DNA of 64,000 nucleotides from Nemophila menziesii (taxonomy: Eukaryota > Streptophyta > Magnoliopsida > Boraginales > Hydrophyllaceae), in the NCBI GenBank assembly GCA_029959085.1, contig JARWIR010000023.1, positions 8,197,860-8,261,859 on the forward strand, given 5' to 3'. The notes under the pieces were generated by a model. That model was given only the letters and a program-made list of their open reading frames with translations. It was not told the origin of the DNA and ran no database searches. Shown here piece by piece: positions 12,478 to 23,933 of the stretch. Made by a program: the position numbers and the translations under genes. Positions within the stretch are counted from its first letter, which is position 1. Each line of letters opens with the position of its first letter.

Positions 12478-14215
12478 TCATGTCTCCTCTTTTTTTATAT
12501 ATTAATATACTCAAGAAACATCTTTTTGAGAGTTTATGGGACCTAAGTGGTGGATTTTTCTCTAATATTTTCCATATCTTACTTTTCTACATTATTTTGG
12601 ACAATATTTAATCTGTAGTGTTTTTTTGTGTTAATTGGGTGTTAAGTGTGATTTTAGGTACATGGTTGACGCAAGTGTCCAAGAAGATGAGGAAAAGACA
12701 ATAATTGAAGTCCAAACCCAAGCCAAGGCGCAAAAAAAGCTCGAAGTCAGTTTTAGAAAGTTAGAGCATTTACCAGAAAAGTCCATTGTCATATTGTTTG
12801 TCAACATAATTAATTAGTTCTCTCTGCGTTCCTAGAAGGTTGTCACATTTTCTTTTGCTCACAAACTAATAAATGTCATTTATTATTCATGTGATTACTA
12901 AAATGCCCTCAATAAAGTGTCTTGATATCTTGAATATTTATTGGGAGCATAAATTATAATATCTAATTAGGGGTAAAAGTGGTATAAAGAAAAAAATGTG
13001 TCTTGATTTTCTAAAATGACAAACTTTTTGAAACAACTATTTATAGTATAAGTGACAACCTTTTGGGAATAGAGGGTAATAAATATAAACCTGATTCCTT
13101 TTTATTTGGAATTAGCTTTGAGTTAGTGTTGCGTGATAGGTAACGAAAGTCAATTTGGATTTGAGATGAGAATGTTATGTCAGTTTTACCAGTGTAAACA
13201 TGGTAAAAAACGGTTTGGGCCAATTTTAAGCCACTTAAGTGTGCCCATTAGGTCCAAAACGTTTTTTGACCAATATATAAAATTATTTGAGCTCCTAAAT
13301 CCAGTACGCTTCATTTTTTATCAAATTTTATCATTTAAAGATAGCTCAAACACCTGGAGAAGAGGGAAGAAGGATTTTGCACCCAAATTTCACCTTCTTA
13401 CTCCATTCTACAACCCATCAATTTCGTATTCTAGGTTAATTCGAGTCCATTTTATCTTTATAATCACTATATTTTCATTTATTTAGTATCAGTTAAGCAT
13501 TATATGCTTGAGACTTGCAATGGGTATGAACCCCAATTGATTTTTATCCATGTTTTGGTGATTTGGGATAATTTATATTATTGAAATGATTTGAATTGAA
13601 TTTTATTATTCCATTGTTTGTCATATTTGTGCTTGTTACCTATTTATATCCTGATCAAAATATATGTAGTTTGAGACTTTTAGACTAACACCGGGGTGAA
13701 GGGTCGGGATTTCAGACAAAATATATAAACGCCTATTGCCTCGAATCAGACGGATCTTGCATGCTAGGTAGTCAATAGGACCATGAACTTAATCCTACCA
13801 AAAAACCAAGAGATGAATAAGATAGAGAGCTAAGATCACCTAGGCGGGGTCTTAAATAATTTTGCATCCCAACTGATGTGAAACATTCAATTCGCCCTTA
13901 TACCATAAACAGGATAATTATTGATTAAGAGGATTACTCACAAGGATCAGTCATTACTTCTCATACTTTATAATTTTTATAGCATTTTTAGTTAATTTCG
14001 CTTTAGTTTAATCTTTATTTATTTGAAACTTAGTCCTTTTAATAAAACCCCAAATACAAAATCCTTATTATTTGTATCGTTTCATTTGCAACTTAATGTT
14101 TTATTACATTGAAAACATACTATTCATAGCGTTAGTAGTCCCTAAGGATCGATAGCTTCCAGGCTTAGCATATGTTTACCTGACGACACCTCGTACGCAT
14201 GCGGAAAGTCCTAGT
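12478..14215 (+). repeat. Athila 3' LTR (LTR C) carrying a MITE, unit 1
   Basis: Starts TCATGTCTCC (TGATGTCTCC in unit 2) directly after the PPT. A Stowaway MITE interrupts it at 12820-13076. A TATATAAAA at about 13272 is a plausible LTR promoter. The tail around 14120-14215, with CCTAAGGATCGATAGC and CCTCGTACGC, resembles U5 ends of this class. No closing GGAGACA was found, so the right end is approximate. Confidence 0.6.
12820..13076. mobile_element. Stowaway-like MITE 1, unit 1
   Basis: 257 bp element with terminal inverted repeats of about 27 bp: CTCTCTGCGTTCCTAGAAGG at the left and the complement of CCCTCTATTCCCAAAAGG at the right, both continuing TTGTCAC. A TA target duplication is intact in unit 2 (44713-14 and 44972-73). 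No coding capacity; moved by Tc1/mariner transposase. It lies inside LTR C in both units, so it predates the array duplication. Confidence 0.85.
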
Positions 14216-14224
14216 TCCATTGAT

Positions 14225-15990
14225 ACCAATCTATTATTTTTATATTACACTGGGAACCCAAACATATTTGAGTTTTCCAAAGGGGTTCTACAAGAGGATC
14301 ATGGAGAGAATGGGGGGATATTAGCGGCATGTAAGACAAAAACTCTATCACTAGCTGGGCATGTCACATTGGCAAAATTAGTCCTATGTGTATACCTACT
14401 TATTAAATAAAAAGTGATGAAACTCTCGATATACGTGTGTGCCGAGATTGATAAGATTGTTAGATATTTTATATGAGGGTCCTCGAATGAACAAAGGAAA
14501 ATCATTGGGTCTCTTAGGAACAAATATGTAAACCTAAGCCAGCGGGTGGGCTAGGCATACGAGGGGAAAATATTATAACATTGCACTACAGCTAAACTTA
14601 GATTGAAATTTCTTTAGGATCACAAAGTCGCATGGGACCAGGTGTTTAAGAACAAATATTTTGCGGACGGTCTTCTACAAAAAGAAATGAAGGATAGTGA
14701 TTCGAATGTGTGTAAATAGATTCTTACTGGAGTAAGTTTGCTAATGGAAGGGGTTATTGAGATGGAAGGAGCAAACGGGGTTGATTACTGTTGGACACAT
14801 GAAGCTTCAGGCCTTTTTTTTGGTAATCTACGTCCAAATATATAGAAAATAGCATGGACCATACAAGCTTTAGGTGGGAGAAAATATGGAAAAGTAAATT
14901 CCCACAGAAGGTTAGATTTCTTTTATGTAGAATCACGAGAAATCATCTCCCTTCCATAGAAAGATATATACATGAGGGATGTTATGGGGGATAGAGAATG
15001 TAGCATATGCGGCAATGTGAGCGAAGACGTGGTGCACATTTTCTTGGGTTGTACGGTGGCAAAAATTATATGGCATGAGCTAGGTTTGCAGCAAGAATTG
15101 TCCAAGGGAAGGAATGATTCTAGTTAGTAGGGATATGCTGCCATAAATAGTAACATGTGGAGTGCGAATGAGCAAAAGGAATTTCCTAGCAATATACTGA
15201 ACGTGCAACAAATTTTGGAAAGGTGGTCACATATGGACAACTCCATCGCGAATCATGTGTTTGCTCCAGGAGATAACATTTTACTTGATGCAACAGTAAA
15301 GTCATGGTTAGAAGCTAACTTATTGGCATTCATATATATGATAGCTTGAAGTGTTCAACGATTTTTGAATCTATGGAACACCAAAAAAGAGGCATGAGGA
15401 AAGGAACGAGATGGTAGGGTTATCATATCCGTGAAATGGGCTAAACCCGATGGTCATTATGATTTAATATGGAAGAAAGTTGCGATTCTAGGAAACGTAG
15501 AGCCGAGATGTGAGGGATATTACGAGATAGAGATGGTCGTTCATAGCGAGATTCTCTTAAGTGTGTGTGAGTCACCTTTATTATCATAAGCTTTGATGCT
15601 ACATTATGGATTGAGATGGACGATTAATCGAGGCCTAAAATATCCAATTATCGAGATGGACTCGAGAGAGATTCATGCGCTAGCGAAGAAAGGTAGTACT
15701 TCTAAGAGTTGGACTTTTCATGTTGGGAGAATCCTACAAGAACATTAAGACTTTAAGGTGAATCACTTCTATTGGGAAGCGAATATGTATGCAAACATAC
15801 TGGAAAAGAAAGGAGTGGACTTGTTAGAGAGTCCTTCTGAGTATGATGGCCCTCCAAAGTATTTTTGGAGCTTTTTAACACGTTATAGGAGCGGGTGTGC
15901 ATTTCATTGGTCCTTTTTAGACTCCTCGTGAGGGAGTTAATTAGTGGTTAGGTAACGGAATTTCACGCCTCCGATGTATGCCTAAAAAAA
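14225..15990 (+). mobile_element. LINE 3' fragment (RT end, zf-RVT, RNase H), unit 1
   Basis: 5'-truncated non-LTR retrotransposon. It begins in the late RT region (KTLSLAGHVTLAKLVL, about 14335-14380), continues with IDKIVRYFIWGSS and a zinc-binding zf-RVT-like stretch near 14870-15070 (CSICGN...HIFLGC), and ends in an RNase H domain with IIEMDSREIHAL (about 15644) and EANMYANILEKKG (about 15780). Stops and frameshifts throughout make it a relic. The order matches plant L1-type LINEs with C-terminal RNase H. Confidence 0.75.
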
Positions 15991-16071
15991 CTTATCATTG
16001 TGTATAGATAAGTGCTTAAATATTTTAATTTCCTATGTGATTTTTGCTAGGTGGTGTACGAGGGCAAGATT

Positions 16072-16115
16072 TTATGGTTTTGATGCTCGAGCTTTCAATA
16101 TAATCAAAACCATAA
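16072..16115. repeat. 13 bp perfect inverted repeat
   Basis: TTATGGTTTTGAT (16072-16084) and ATCAAAACCATAA (16103-16115) are complementary around an 18-base loop. In unit 2 the right arm is the place where the Mutator-type MITE inserted. Confidence 0.8.
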
Positions 16116-16271
16116 CATGAAAAATACACAAGGGAATTATAGGTGTTATCAGTTTCCCCTTAAAATTATCAAATACCTTTTGATTTGGACTTCCATGAAT
16201 CTAGTCAACAAAGTATTAACTTCTATTAGAATATCAAAGAAAGTATCCCTCTATTATTTGGATCCATGTTA
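16116..16271 (+). other. Unassigned spacer before MITE 2
   Basis: A 62-codon open frame starts here and runs into the MITE. No homology recognised; it may be LINE endonuclease remains. Confidence 0.25.
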
Positions 16272-16573
16272 CTCCTCGGTCCATATTATTTGTCCAACTT
16301 TCTAAAAAAATGTGTCCAATATTATTTGTCCATTTTCCATTACCAAGACAAATTTTTTCTACTTTTACCAATATTATCCCTATTTAAATAATAAAAAAAG
16401 TATTGTAATAAATATCCCATTTATATAAATTAAGGGAAATTGTGTAAATAAGAAGATTATAAAGTGTTTTTTTAAAACTTTATGCACCAAAAAGGTAAAT
16501 AAGAAGATTATAAAGTGTTTTTTTAAAACTTTATGCATCAAAAAGGTGGACAAGTAAAAATGGACGGAGGGAG
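16272..16573. mobile_element. Stowaway MITE 2, unit 1 (with internal 51 bp duplication)
   Basis: Ends CTCCTCGGTCC at the left and GGACGGAGGGAG at the right, the classic Stowaway terminus, flanked by TA on both sides (16270-71 and 16574-75). A 51 bp segment beginning GTAAATAAGAAG is present twice in tandem (from 16444 and from 16495); unit 2 has it once. It sits at the 5' edge of the large LINE relic. Confidence 0.9.
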
Positions 16574-17487
16574 TATTCTAAGCCCTGAAATATTATAGGG
16601 GACTTCAATATGTATATATTCTCCTCTGATAAATTAGGTGGTGTGGGACCTAATAGAACTAATATGAATAAATTAAACAAATGATTAGCTAGGCTGAATA
16701 TGACAGATTGCATGCTAGAGGTTGTAAGTTCACATGGTCCAACAAAAGAAATAATTCTGAGCTAATCAAACAAGTTATTGATAGATTTTGTGTTAATATT
16801 GAATGAGATACTATTTTTCCTAACTCATAGGTGGATATTATTCCTCCTGTGGGGTCAGATCACTCAATACTTGTTTTGATTAAGATGCTAAGAAAATACA
16901 TATATTAAAAAGATTTATTTGTAGTAAAACTTGGAATGGTATGAAGAATGTATTAAGATAATCACACACCAGTAGCTTGAAATAATTTCCTTGAGGGGTA
17001 AAGGTATTAACAATTTTGGTTAGAAATTAAACTCTCTCACTGGTAATTTAACTATTTGGGCAAAAGAATTGGCTAAGGAAAACAAAGATGTTCTTAAAAA
17101 AGATAAAAAGTATTTACAAAAGATGATTAATTTCGGTGATCCTATTGATCTGGATATCATAACTATATAGTGAAATGGATAAGACAAATATGGAAGAATG
17201 AAGAAATTTAATGGAAACTGAAATCTAAAATTAAATTGCTTACACTTTAAATCTAGAAGATTGAGGAATAAAATCACTAGTATATTTACTGAAAATGATA
17301 TTTAGATTGATAAAAAGGGGATATAGAGAATGAGATTAAAAATTACTTTAACCCTACTGTTTTTACTAAAAGCCCTATAAATTATACCCTAGTCATTGAC
17401 TCTCTTAATAGATGCATAATTAATGATATGAATTCCTCTCGGACTAGTCTTGTTAATTTAAATGACATAAATAATGTCTTATAGGAA

Positions 17488-18531
17488 ATGCGGAGTGGTA
17501 GGTCGCTTGGCCCTGATGAGTACCTTGTATACTCATACAAAAAACATTGGGATCTTATCAAATTTGCTATACTTAGGTGTATATCTGATTTCCTTTGGAA
17601 TGATGGTAATCATTATGAGATTAACAATAATTTGATTACTTTAATTCTTAAAGTTAAAAAATTCACAAAAATTGCCCATTACAGACCAATTAGTTGTTCT
17701 AATGTTATTTATAATATTTTTGCTAAAATATTAGTGAAAATATTACAACACCTGATGCCTTTTATTATTAGTGAGAACTAGTGTGCTTTTAATCCTGGAA
17801 AGGGAACTACTTAGAACATATTGCTAGCTCATGAGAAAATCACTTCTTAAAAAGAAAAAGAACAACTAAAACACATTAATATGGCCACTAAGGCAGATGT
17901 TGGTAAAGCTTATGATTTTATGTAAAATGAGAGTTTTTGAATGATATCTTATTAAAATGGGATTTTGTGATAGATAGGTTAAATGGATGATGGATGTGTT
18001 ACCCCAGTCACTTATAGCGTACTTATGAATTATGACAAGCAGGCCAGATTCCCCTATCTAACCCCTCGAAAAGCCTTAGGCAGGGGCCCCTTCTCACCCT
18101 TTGTCTTTTGTATTATAACTCAAGTTTTAACCTATCTTATGGATGATAAAATTGTCATATATATGATTAGAGGATTGAGGATTAATAAACATTGTCCTAC
18201 TTCAAGTCATATATTATTTGCGGATGATATTCATTTCTTCATCACTGATGAAACTGAGGATGTTGAACACTTTAAAAATTTGCTTAATGATTATAGTCAT
18301 GCCTCTAGTCAATGCAGTAACCTTAATAAAAGTGTTATTGTTTTTTGTAAAAATACTCTAGTGGATAAAATACATCATTTACTTGATATTCTAAGGGTGA
18401 ATAAACTCAAAAACTTAGGCAAATATTTAGGACTAGCTGTTGATTTGAGTAGATCCAATGTTATGTCTATTAACTGGATGATGAAATTGATAAATAGTAA
18501 AATGGAATACTATTTTTCTGTTAGATGCTGA
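17488..18531 (+). pseudogene. LINE reverse transcriptase fragments
   Basis: Two open stretches, 17488-17781 and 17983-18531, hold the first RT motifs (GRSLGPDEY, YRPISCSN) and the palm with LFADDI and the following LNKSVIVF and KYLGL motifs. They are separated by stops and lie in different frames. RT would copy LINE RNA at a nicked target; here it is dead. Confidence 0.85.
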
Positions 18532-19224
18532 GAAAGAGACTCTTACAAAGGAAGTGATTAATGCTATTACCTCATATACTATGGATGATTTCTTGATCCC
18601 TATTAGTATATGTCATAAAATTGATTCTCTTATAGCTAAGAAAAAGGAATCATTGGATAAAATTGAGGGACATAACCATTAATAAACATAATAAGGGTAT
18701 GGTTTTTAAAAGTATACGACTAAAACATATAGCCCTACTAGATAGAAATGTTTGGAAGATCTTTAATAAACCGAAATCTCTTTTGGATAGGACACTGAAA
18801 GGAATATATTTTAAAAATTCTAGCTTCCTTGAAGCAAATCTAGGCTATAATCCCTCTTGGGGTTGGAGAAGTCTACTTAAGGGAAGAAATAATTTTAAGA
18901 AATATTTAATTTGGAAAATGGAAACTCTATAAATATATGGCATAATAGCTGGATTCCAGGTATTAAATCTCTTACTAATACTAGGAATTGTCCTTTTACA
19001 TATGTATCGCAACTATCTTATGAAGGTTCTTACATTTGGGTTCATAATTTGCTCACAGAGTGGTTTGAAACAGATATTATAGAGAAAAAATTAAAAATAA
19101 TGACCCCTATTTCTATAAGTGTTCATAACGCTTCTTGGCTTTCTCTATAGATGGGGAGGTTAATTCTAAAGCTATATATAGGTATTTGAAGTAAAAAGAG
19201 ATGGAAAAAGAAAAAAATGAATAG

Positions 19225-19571
19225 GTGAGGTTACATAGTGGCTCCTATGCCACCCCGAACTCAGTTTGGAAGGAGGTTTGGAACCTTAAGGTACCTCCTA
19301 AGATTAGAATTTTTGTTTGGAAACTGTGTAAAAGAAAACTTTCTACTGAGGAGCTAAAATTTAAAAGAAAATGCACCACTTCTCTCCTGTGTAATGTTTG
19401 TAGGATAGAACCTGGATCTATTAAACACCTCTTGTTTAATTGTTCATGGACTAGAGTATTATGGCTCACCTCCCCAGTACAAATGCTGTTTAATTCAATT
19501 TGGACTTCTAGATTTGAGTCATGGTTTACTAAGTTAAAGAGTATGAAAAATCGTGAGGATATAGCTAGTAG

Positions 19572-19572
<1 letters not shown>
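19225..19572 (+). pseudogene. LINE zf-RVT domain remnant
   Basis: About 115 residues with VWKEVWNLKVPPKIRIFVWK then paired cysteines and HLLFNC, the zinc-binding region found after RT in plant LINEs. The open frame is extended artificially by the TA repeat that follows. Confidence 0.75.

Positions 19573-19622
<50 letters not shown>
19573..19622. repeat. TA microsatellite within the LINE
   Basis: Uninterrupted ATAT run of about 50 bp. It and roughly 50 bp of flanking LINE are missing from unit 2, where sequence jumps from TTTGAGTC to AATATCATC near 51595. Confidence 0.9.
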
Positions 19623-19626
<4 letters not shown>

Positions 19627-20389
19627 ATCATCTTTGTAATACTTTGGAATATTTGAAAATCAAGAAAAAAAAGCTTACTTAGAAGGCGTTATACCAGAAC
19701 CTATACTGGTTTTAAATTAGTCTTTAATTGCCTATAATGAGTACTGCAATTATAATAACAATTCCTTTGAGGCAAAAAATTTAACACAAATAAAGGTATT
19801 GAAATCCATTTCCACTACTTATACTACACTACATGTAAATGTTAAATATTAACTCTAAACATGTAAAGAACAAAAACAAACTTGTAGTTATATGTGGAAT
19901 AAAAATTTAAGTTATGATTTAGTCTTGTTATATATAGATGCCTTTTTTACTAATGACTCAAATTTTTCATCTGTGAGTGTTCTTATGGATAAAAATGATA
20001 CTCTAACTCATGGTTATGCTTGGCCTTTTACTTTAACAGTCTTGAGAAAGTCGTGGTTATAGGAGTGCGCAATGGCCTTAGTTAAGCGATCAATCTTCAT
20101 CGAGAAGACATTAGAATCCTTAGTGACAATAAGGTGGTAGTAGGGATGTTGAAATTTTCCAAAACTCCTCCTAATACTAGGCATAAATTGTTTTATTTTG
20201 ATATCAAGAAATTGAGTTGTAATAGATTAATTTCTTTTTATTTTATTTCTAAAAAAGACAATGTTTTTGCGATTGAGTCGCGAGACAAAATCTCATGGGT
20301 GTTTTGTCTCGTGAATGGGTCTCTAACACCCCCACCAATTTTCTAGTTTTCTTTCAAAATTCTCAACTCGTAGGCATATTGGGTAAAGT

Positions 20390-21160
20390 CTATCTTTTGT
20401 AATGACTATTATTTCCATTTAATATCATATGCTTTTGACAAAAAAAATTAGAGAAAAGAAAAGAATTGATGACGATGAAAGTACATGGATACTCATCATA
20501 CTTGTAACGTGGCGAAACTATTGGAAGCCGATTTGTGTGGTCATACACTAATACAGTAAAACTTATATAAAAACTCATTTCGGTTGCATTTTTTTCATAA
20601 ATCAAAAGTATAAATTTAAAGGAAGAGAAAAAGTTCCTTGGAGAAGCATAAGATTTTCGACATCGCCGTCTTCTCTTAAGAATAGAAGGTATCAAGAACT
20701 TTTATCAGCGATGTTTAAATCAGGTACCCCCTGGATTCCTCCCTTCTTTCATATTTCCCACTTCTTAAGTTGTAATAAATATGAAATATACAATCCTAAG
20801 GGAAAACAAAAGTAGGAGATATTAAGGAAGTGTTACAATTAAGAAAGAAAGTTTATGCGGTTTACTGGGTGAAACTCTAGCTTGAATTTGAGCTAGATTT
20901 AAACTAATTACTCTTTACTTTTACATATTTACTTGATAATTAAAAAATATTAACATAGAGATAATGCTTCTTTATTTGGAAGGGATTAATAATGAATTTT
21001 TTTATATTTTGCACACAGGCAAAAACTCATGTCAAGAATAATATCATTACTGAACAAAAAAAAAACGAATAAGATCGTTGGCCATGACATTTCAGTTAAC
21101 CATGAAGGTTTAATAATTTTCATGGTAAGATTTAGTTTGTAGTTTACTTTTACGGTTATA
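20390..21160 (+). pseudogene. Old copy of the plus-strand gene 5' region
   Basis: Diverged copy of the promoter, leader and first exons seen at 29550-31660: TATATAAAA at 20564-20572, then TTCATAAATCAAAAG, ATGTTTAAATCAG at 20711, GGAGATATTAAGG, GTTTATGCGG, and an exon A copy at about 21019-21124 ending CATG before GTAAGA. The frame is broken and about 350 bp of intron is missing. It lies in the segment deleted from unit 2. The family is unknown; this copy shows the gene module has been copied more than once. Confidence 0.6.
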
Positions 21161-21560
21161 TACTGTTAAGTGGATGTATTTAGAATTGTTGGGTGGTTAA
21201 TTCATGGTGTTATGTATTTAATATTGATTTACTGTGTGCGCTTTTTACTAGATCATTTATCGATAATAAAATCCAGGTCGGCTGGTTTTTGAAGCAGAAT
21301 AGGTGAAATCCTCTCCTGGATTGATTAAGCCTCAAAGCACGAAGCGCATTAGCAGCAAATCTCAGCGCATAACATAAACTAGGTGAACTTTCGAACACCT
21401 TTAGCCAAAGCAATTTGTAATTCCTTAAGCTTCTTCCTAGAATAACGCCTCCATTAGTGGTCATGGTGAGTAATTTTCTGCGCATAATGAATAGCATTTC
21501 ATCAACTGCATCACCTTCTCGTACGATAAACTATCTTTAGTGTAAAGTGAATGGTTCCAC
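21161..21560. other. Insert between duplicated exon ends
   Basis: A segment with a 95-codon minus-strand open frame (21210-21497) of unknown family. The exon-end motif ATCGTTG(G/A)CCATG(A/T)CATTTCA plus CATGGTAAGAT occurs on both sides (about 21070-21130 and 21566-21607). It may be an insertion or capture. A LINE RNase H relic on the minus strand is possible but not supported. Confidence 0.3.
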
Positions 21561-21620
21561 ATAAAAATCGTTGACCATGTCATTTCATAATTTACATGGT
21601 AAGATCTACTTCCTACCTTA

Positions 21621-21624
<4 letters not shown>

Positions 21625-21680
<56 letters not shown>
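21625..21680. repeat. TA microsatellite
   Basis: About 55 bp of TA repeat in unit 1 only. It creates IYIY artefact frames on both strands. Confidence 0.95.
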
Positions 21681-21681
<1 letters not shown>

Positions 21682-21747
21682 ATTGCTTACATACTCTATT
21701 TATGATATTATGAAGTTACTAATTAATTGCTTTGTTTCACAAATAGA

Positions 21748-21852
21748 ATCTCTAAAGGAGTCACTTGCTGTTCACATGCACAAATCCTTCTCCGGCTTAA
21801 TTCAACTAAAAACTTTGTTGCTTACTAATCAGACTTTCCTGCAGAATTTGGG
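21748..21852 (+). other. Possible exon of unknown gene
   Basis: An open stretch reading ESLKESLAVHMHKSFSGL... follows a TTTCACAAATAG acceptor and ends before a GTATGT donor. No homology recognised. It may be a further exon of the old gene copy. Absent from unit 2. Confidence 0.3.
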
Positions 21853-22829
21853 TATGTCCATTTTTTACAACATGTTTCATTTGCATTTTGCTTTTTGCAT
21901 TTGCAGGCCACCCGACTTTGAACATTTTTTTTAACCATATTAAAAAATATATGTTTTATTTTGTAGGTTATTTGGTATAATAGGGGATTATAGTGTAAAT
22001 AATAAAAAAAATTAATGTCAAGGCATGTAGTGTAACTTTGCGTAATATAGGGACCTATAAAAACAATTCTTTTGCTGGTGAAATCCTATTTTAGGATTTG
22101 TGTTTTTGTTGTTAGTGAAGCATGAATTTAAGTGTAGCCTCTCCGCAAATAAATTCCTATAGGGGTAAAGGAAGAGTTTGAAAACGAGAATTTGTAAAAG
22201 TGGTAGAACGATGACAATTCAGGAATAACCAAACTACATATCTTGCTTCTTTAATTATTAAATTTATGAAGACTGTCTAAATTTTAATATAAATTAGGGC
22301 TAAGAAGGTGTGTTAATTGGAAAAGAACAAGAGGATTCATATGCCGATCTGAGCAAAGAAGATGCGTGAGGAGGACACTATCATTTGCAAATAGTGTGTC
22401 TTGAGACCATCTTTTTTTGGTCAAATATTAGTATTAGATTGATAGTTCTAGTGGTTAGAGAAGCATTGACTCAATGGTTCTCAAATATGCTCATTATTAT
22501 GTAACAATATATAAGATTGGATTTGGTCATCTTTTAATTCCGAGTGAAACAGAACTTCTACATTTGAGCCACATTATCTAAGACCCACTTATTTGTAATA
22601 TCAAAACTATTTAGTTTTGAACTTCTGAGTGAAATTATTCATTCATTTCCTTTAAATTTAAATGTAAACTGGTTTAATTCACAGGGTTGAATTATTTTGA
22701 TGCTAAACCAAATTCGACCCTTGTGATTATTATAGAAATAAAAAGTTGCAATGTCTGTATATGATTTTAGGTAAATTTTTCTAGACATTATGGAGTAATC
22801 CGTGATTTGAAGTAAACTCTACTTAACGG
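21853..22829. other. AT-rich stretch, nothing recognised
   Basis: No coding, repeat or structural feature was identified on either strand. Absent from unit 2. Confidence 0.4.
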
Positions 22830-23035
22830 GAACGGGTAGCAAATATATGTGCGGATTTGCTAGCTAAGAGAGGTACGGAGATTGTTGGGGAACCATGCGT
22901 GTATGCAGATCCTCCAGAGTACCTAAAGAGCAGCTTAACGAGAGATAGGAGTGGTTGCGCAATTCATAGACTAGTTGTAGTTCTCCTGTAAAGGTTTAGT
23001 TAGTTGTTACTAATTTCGGCTTTAAAGCATCATAT
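22830..23035 (+). mobile_element. LINE RNase H tail fragment
   Basis: Open frame reading ANICADLLAKRGTEIVGEP, then ADPPEYLKSSLTRDRSGCA, the C-terminal end of a plant LINE RNase H. It is related to, but distinct from, the 3' end of the LINE at 14225-15990 (DGPPKYFWSFLTRYRSGCA). Strongly 5'-truncated. Unit 1 only. Confidence 0.75.
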
Positions 23036-23145
23036 GTATGCAAAAGAAGAAGAAGTTAGAGGACTATTAAAAACCCCAAAACTCTTAAAATGACAAGTAG
23101 GTTGGAATGCATTATATGGAAGCCTATTTTTTTTATATATATATA

Positions 23146-23256
23146 TTAGTCAATAATTTGTAATTGTATATTATTTATTGTGATTATTTAATGATTTGTA
23201 ATTGTATATTATTAATTGTGATTATTTAATAATTTGTAATTGTATATTATTTATGG
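23146..23256. repeat. Tandem repeat, about 42 bp x 2.6
   Basis: Copies of AATTTGTAATTGTATATTAT followed by TTATTGTGATTATTTAAT. AT-rich, unit 1 only. Confidence 0.85.
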
Positions 23257-23933
23257 ATTTATTACCATTTACATCTCAAATCTTATATTAATATCTCTCT
23301 CCCATATTTACTTATTTATTATATTGTCCATAAAAGTCCTAAAACAAGAAAATTATACTTATTATACCCCTCTTTTAATTTTAATTAGTCTTCTGCAAAC
23401 CACCATTGTCCTCACCTACGGCTTCTCCTACAGTTTCGCCACCATCTGAATCCTTTCTCTTCTACGCCTGCTCTACTCTATGTTGTTTATAGAGACTTCT
23501 CTCTCCTTTTTTGGTGGTGATACATATGGATAATGTACAATTTTGTATCAGCAGTAGTACTTAGTACTTCTTGTTGGGATGTGAAATTAGGGTTATTGAG
23601 ATTAATAAGTATGGAATTGCATTGATTGTTTGCCGTACATCAACTTATTTTTATATTGAATTTTTACTGGATAATAGTGATGTGGATATGTAATATCTGT
23701 GTTTAGCTTAGCTGAACATATGCTGATATTTCTGGCTCTTTGAATGTTTATGGGTTATGTTTTGCATAGGTTGTAATGAAGACAAACTTTCCTGGAAAGT
23801 CAAACTTTGAAGGCACGGAGTCAACAAGCACTTTCTGCATTTCGTGGGATCACAATAGATTCAACTACATATTTTGAATTTTATAGCATAGAAATAAATA
23901 AAAAAATATAGGGACTTGTTTGCAATTTTTCAA
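23257..23933. other. AT-rich spacer, nothing recognised
   Basis: A 69-codon hydrophobic frame at 23240-23449 has no recognisable family. No other feature seen. Confidence 0.35.

Larger units (their letters stand above)
16574..20345 (+). mobile_element. Large LINE relic (endonuclease end to RNase H), unit 1
   Basis: Domains follow the usual plant LINE order. An endonuclease tail has a GDFN motif (about 16601). A Lys-rich linker spans 17030-17320. RT includes YRPISCSNVIYNI (about 17680) and the catalytic FADD at 18217-18228. A zf-RVT region includes FVWKLCKRKLSTEE, CNVCRIEPGSIKHLLFNC (about 19390-19443). RNase H remains lie at 19880-20345 with a DNKVVVGML stretch near 20127. Stops and frameshifts are frequent. 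A TA run sits in the zf-RVT to RNase H linker. The element continues past 20122, the point where unit 2 is broken, which shows that unit 2 lost sequence. Confidence 0.85.

Noticed and set aside
13133..13486. 117-codon frame after Stowaway MITE 1
   Set aside because: It lies inside the Athila LTR over its TATA region and is shortened and frameshifted in unit 2.
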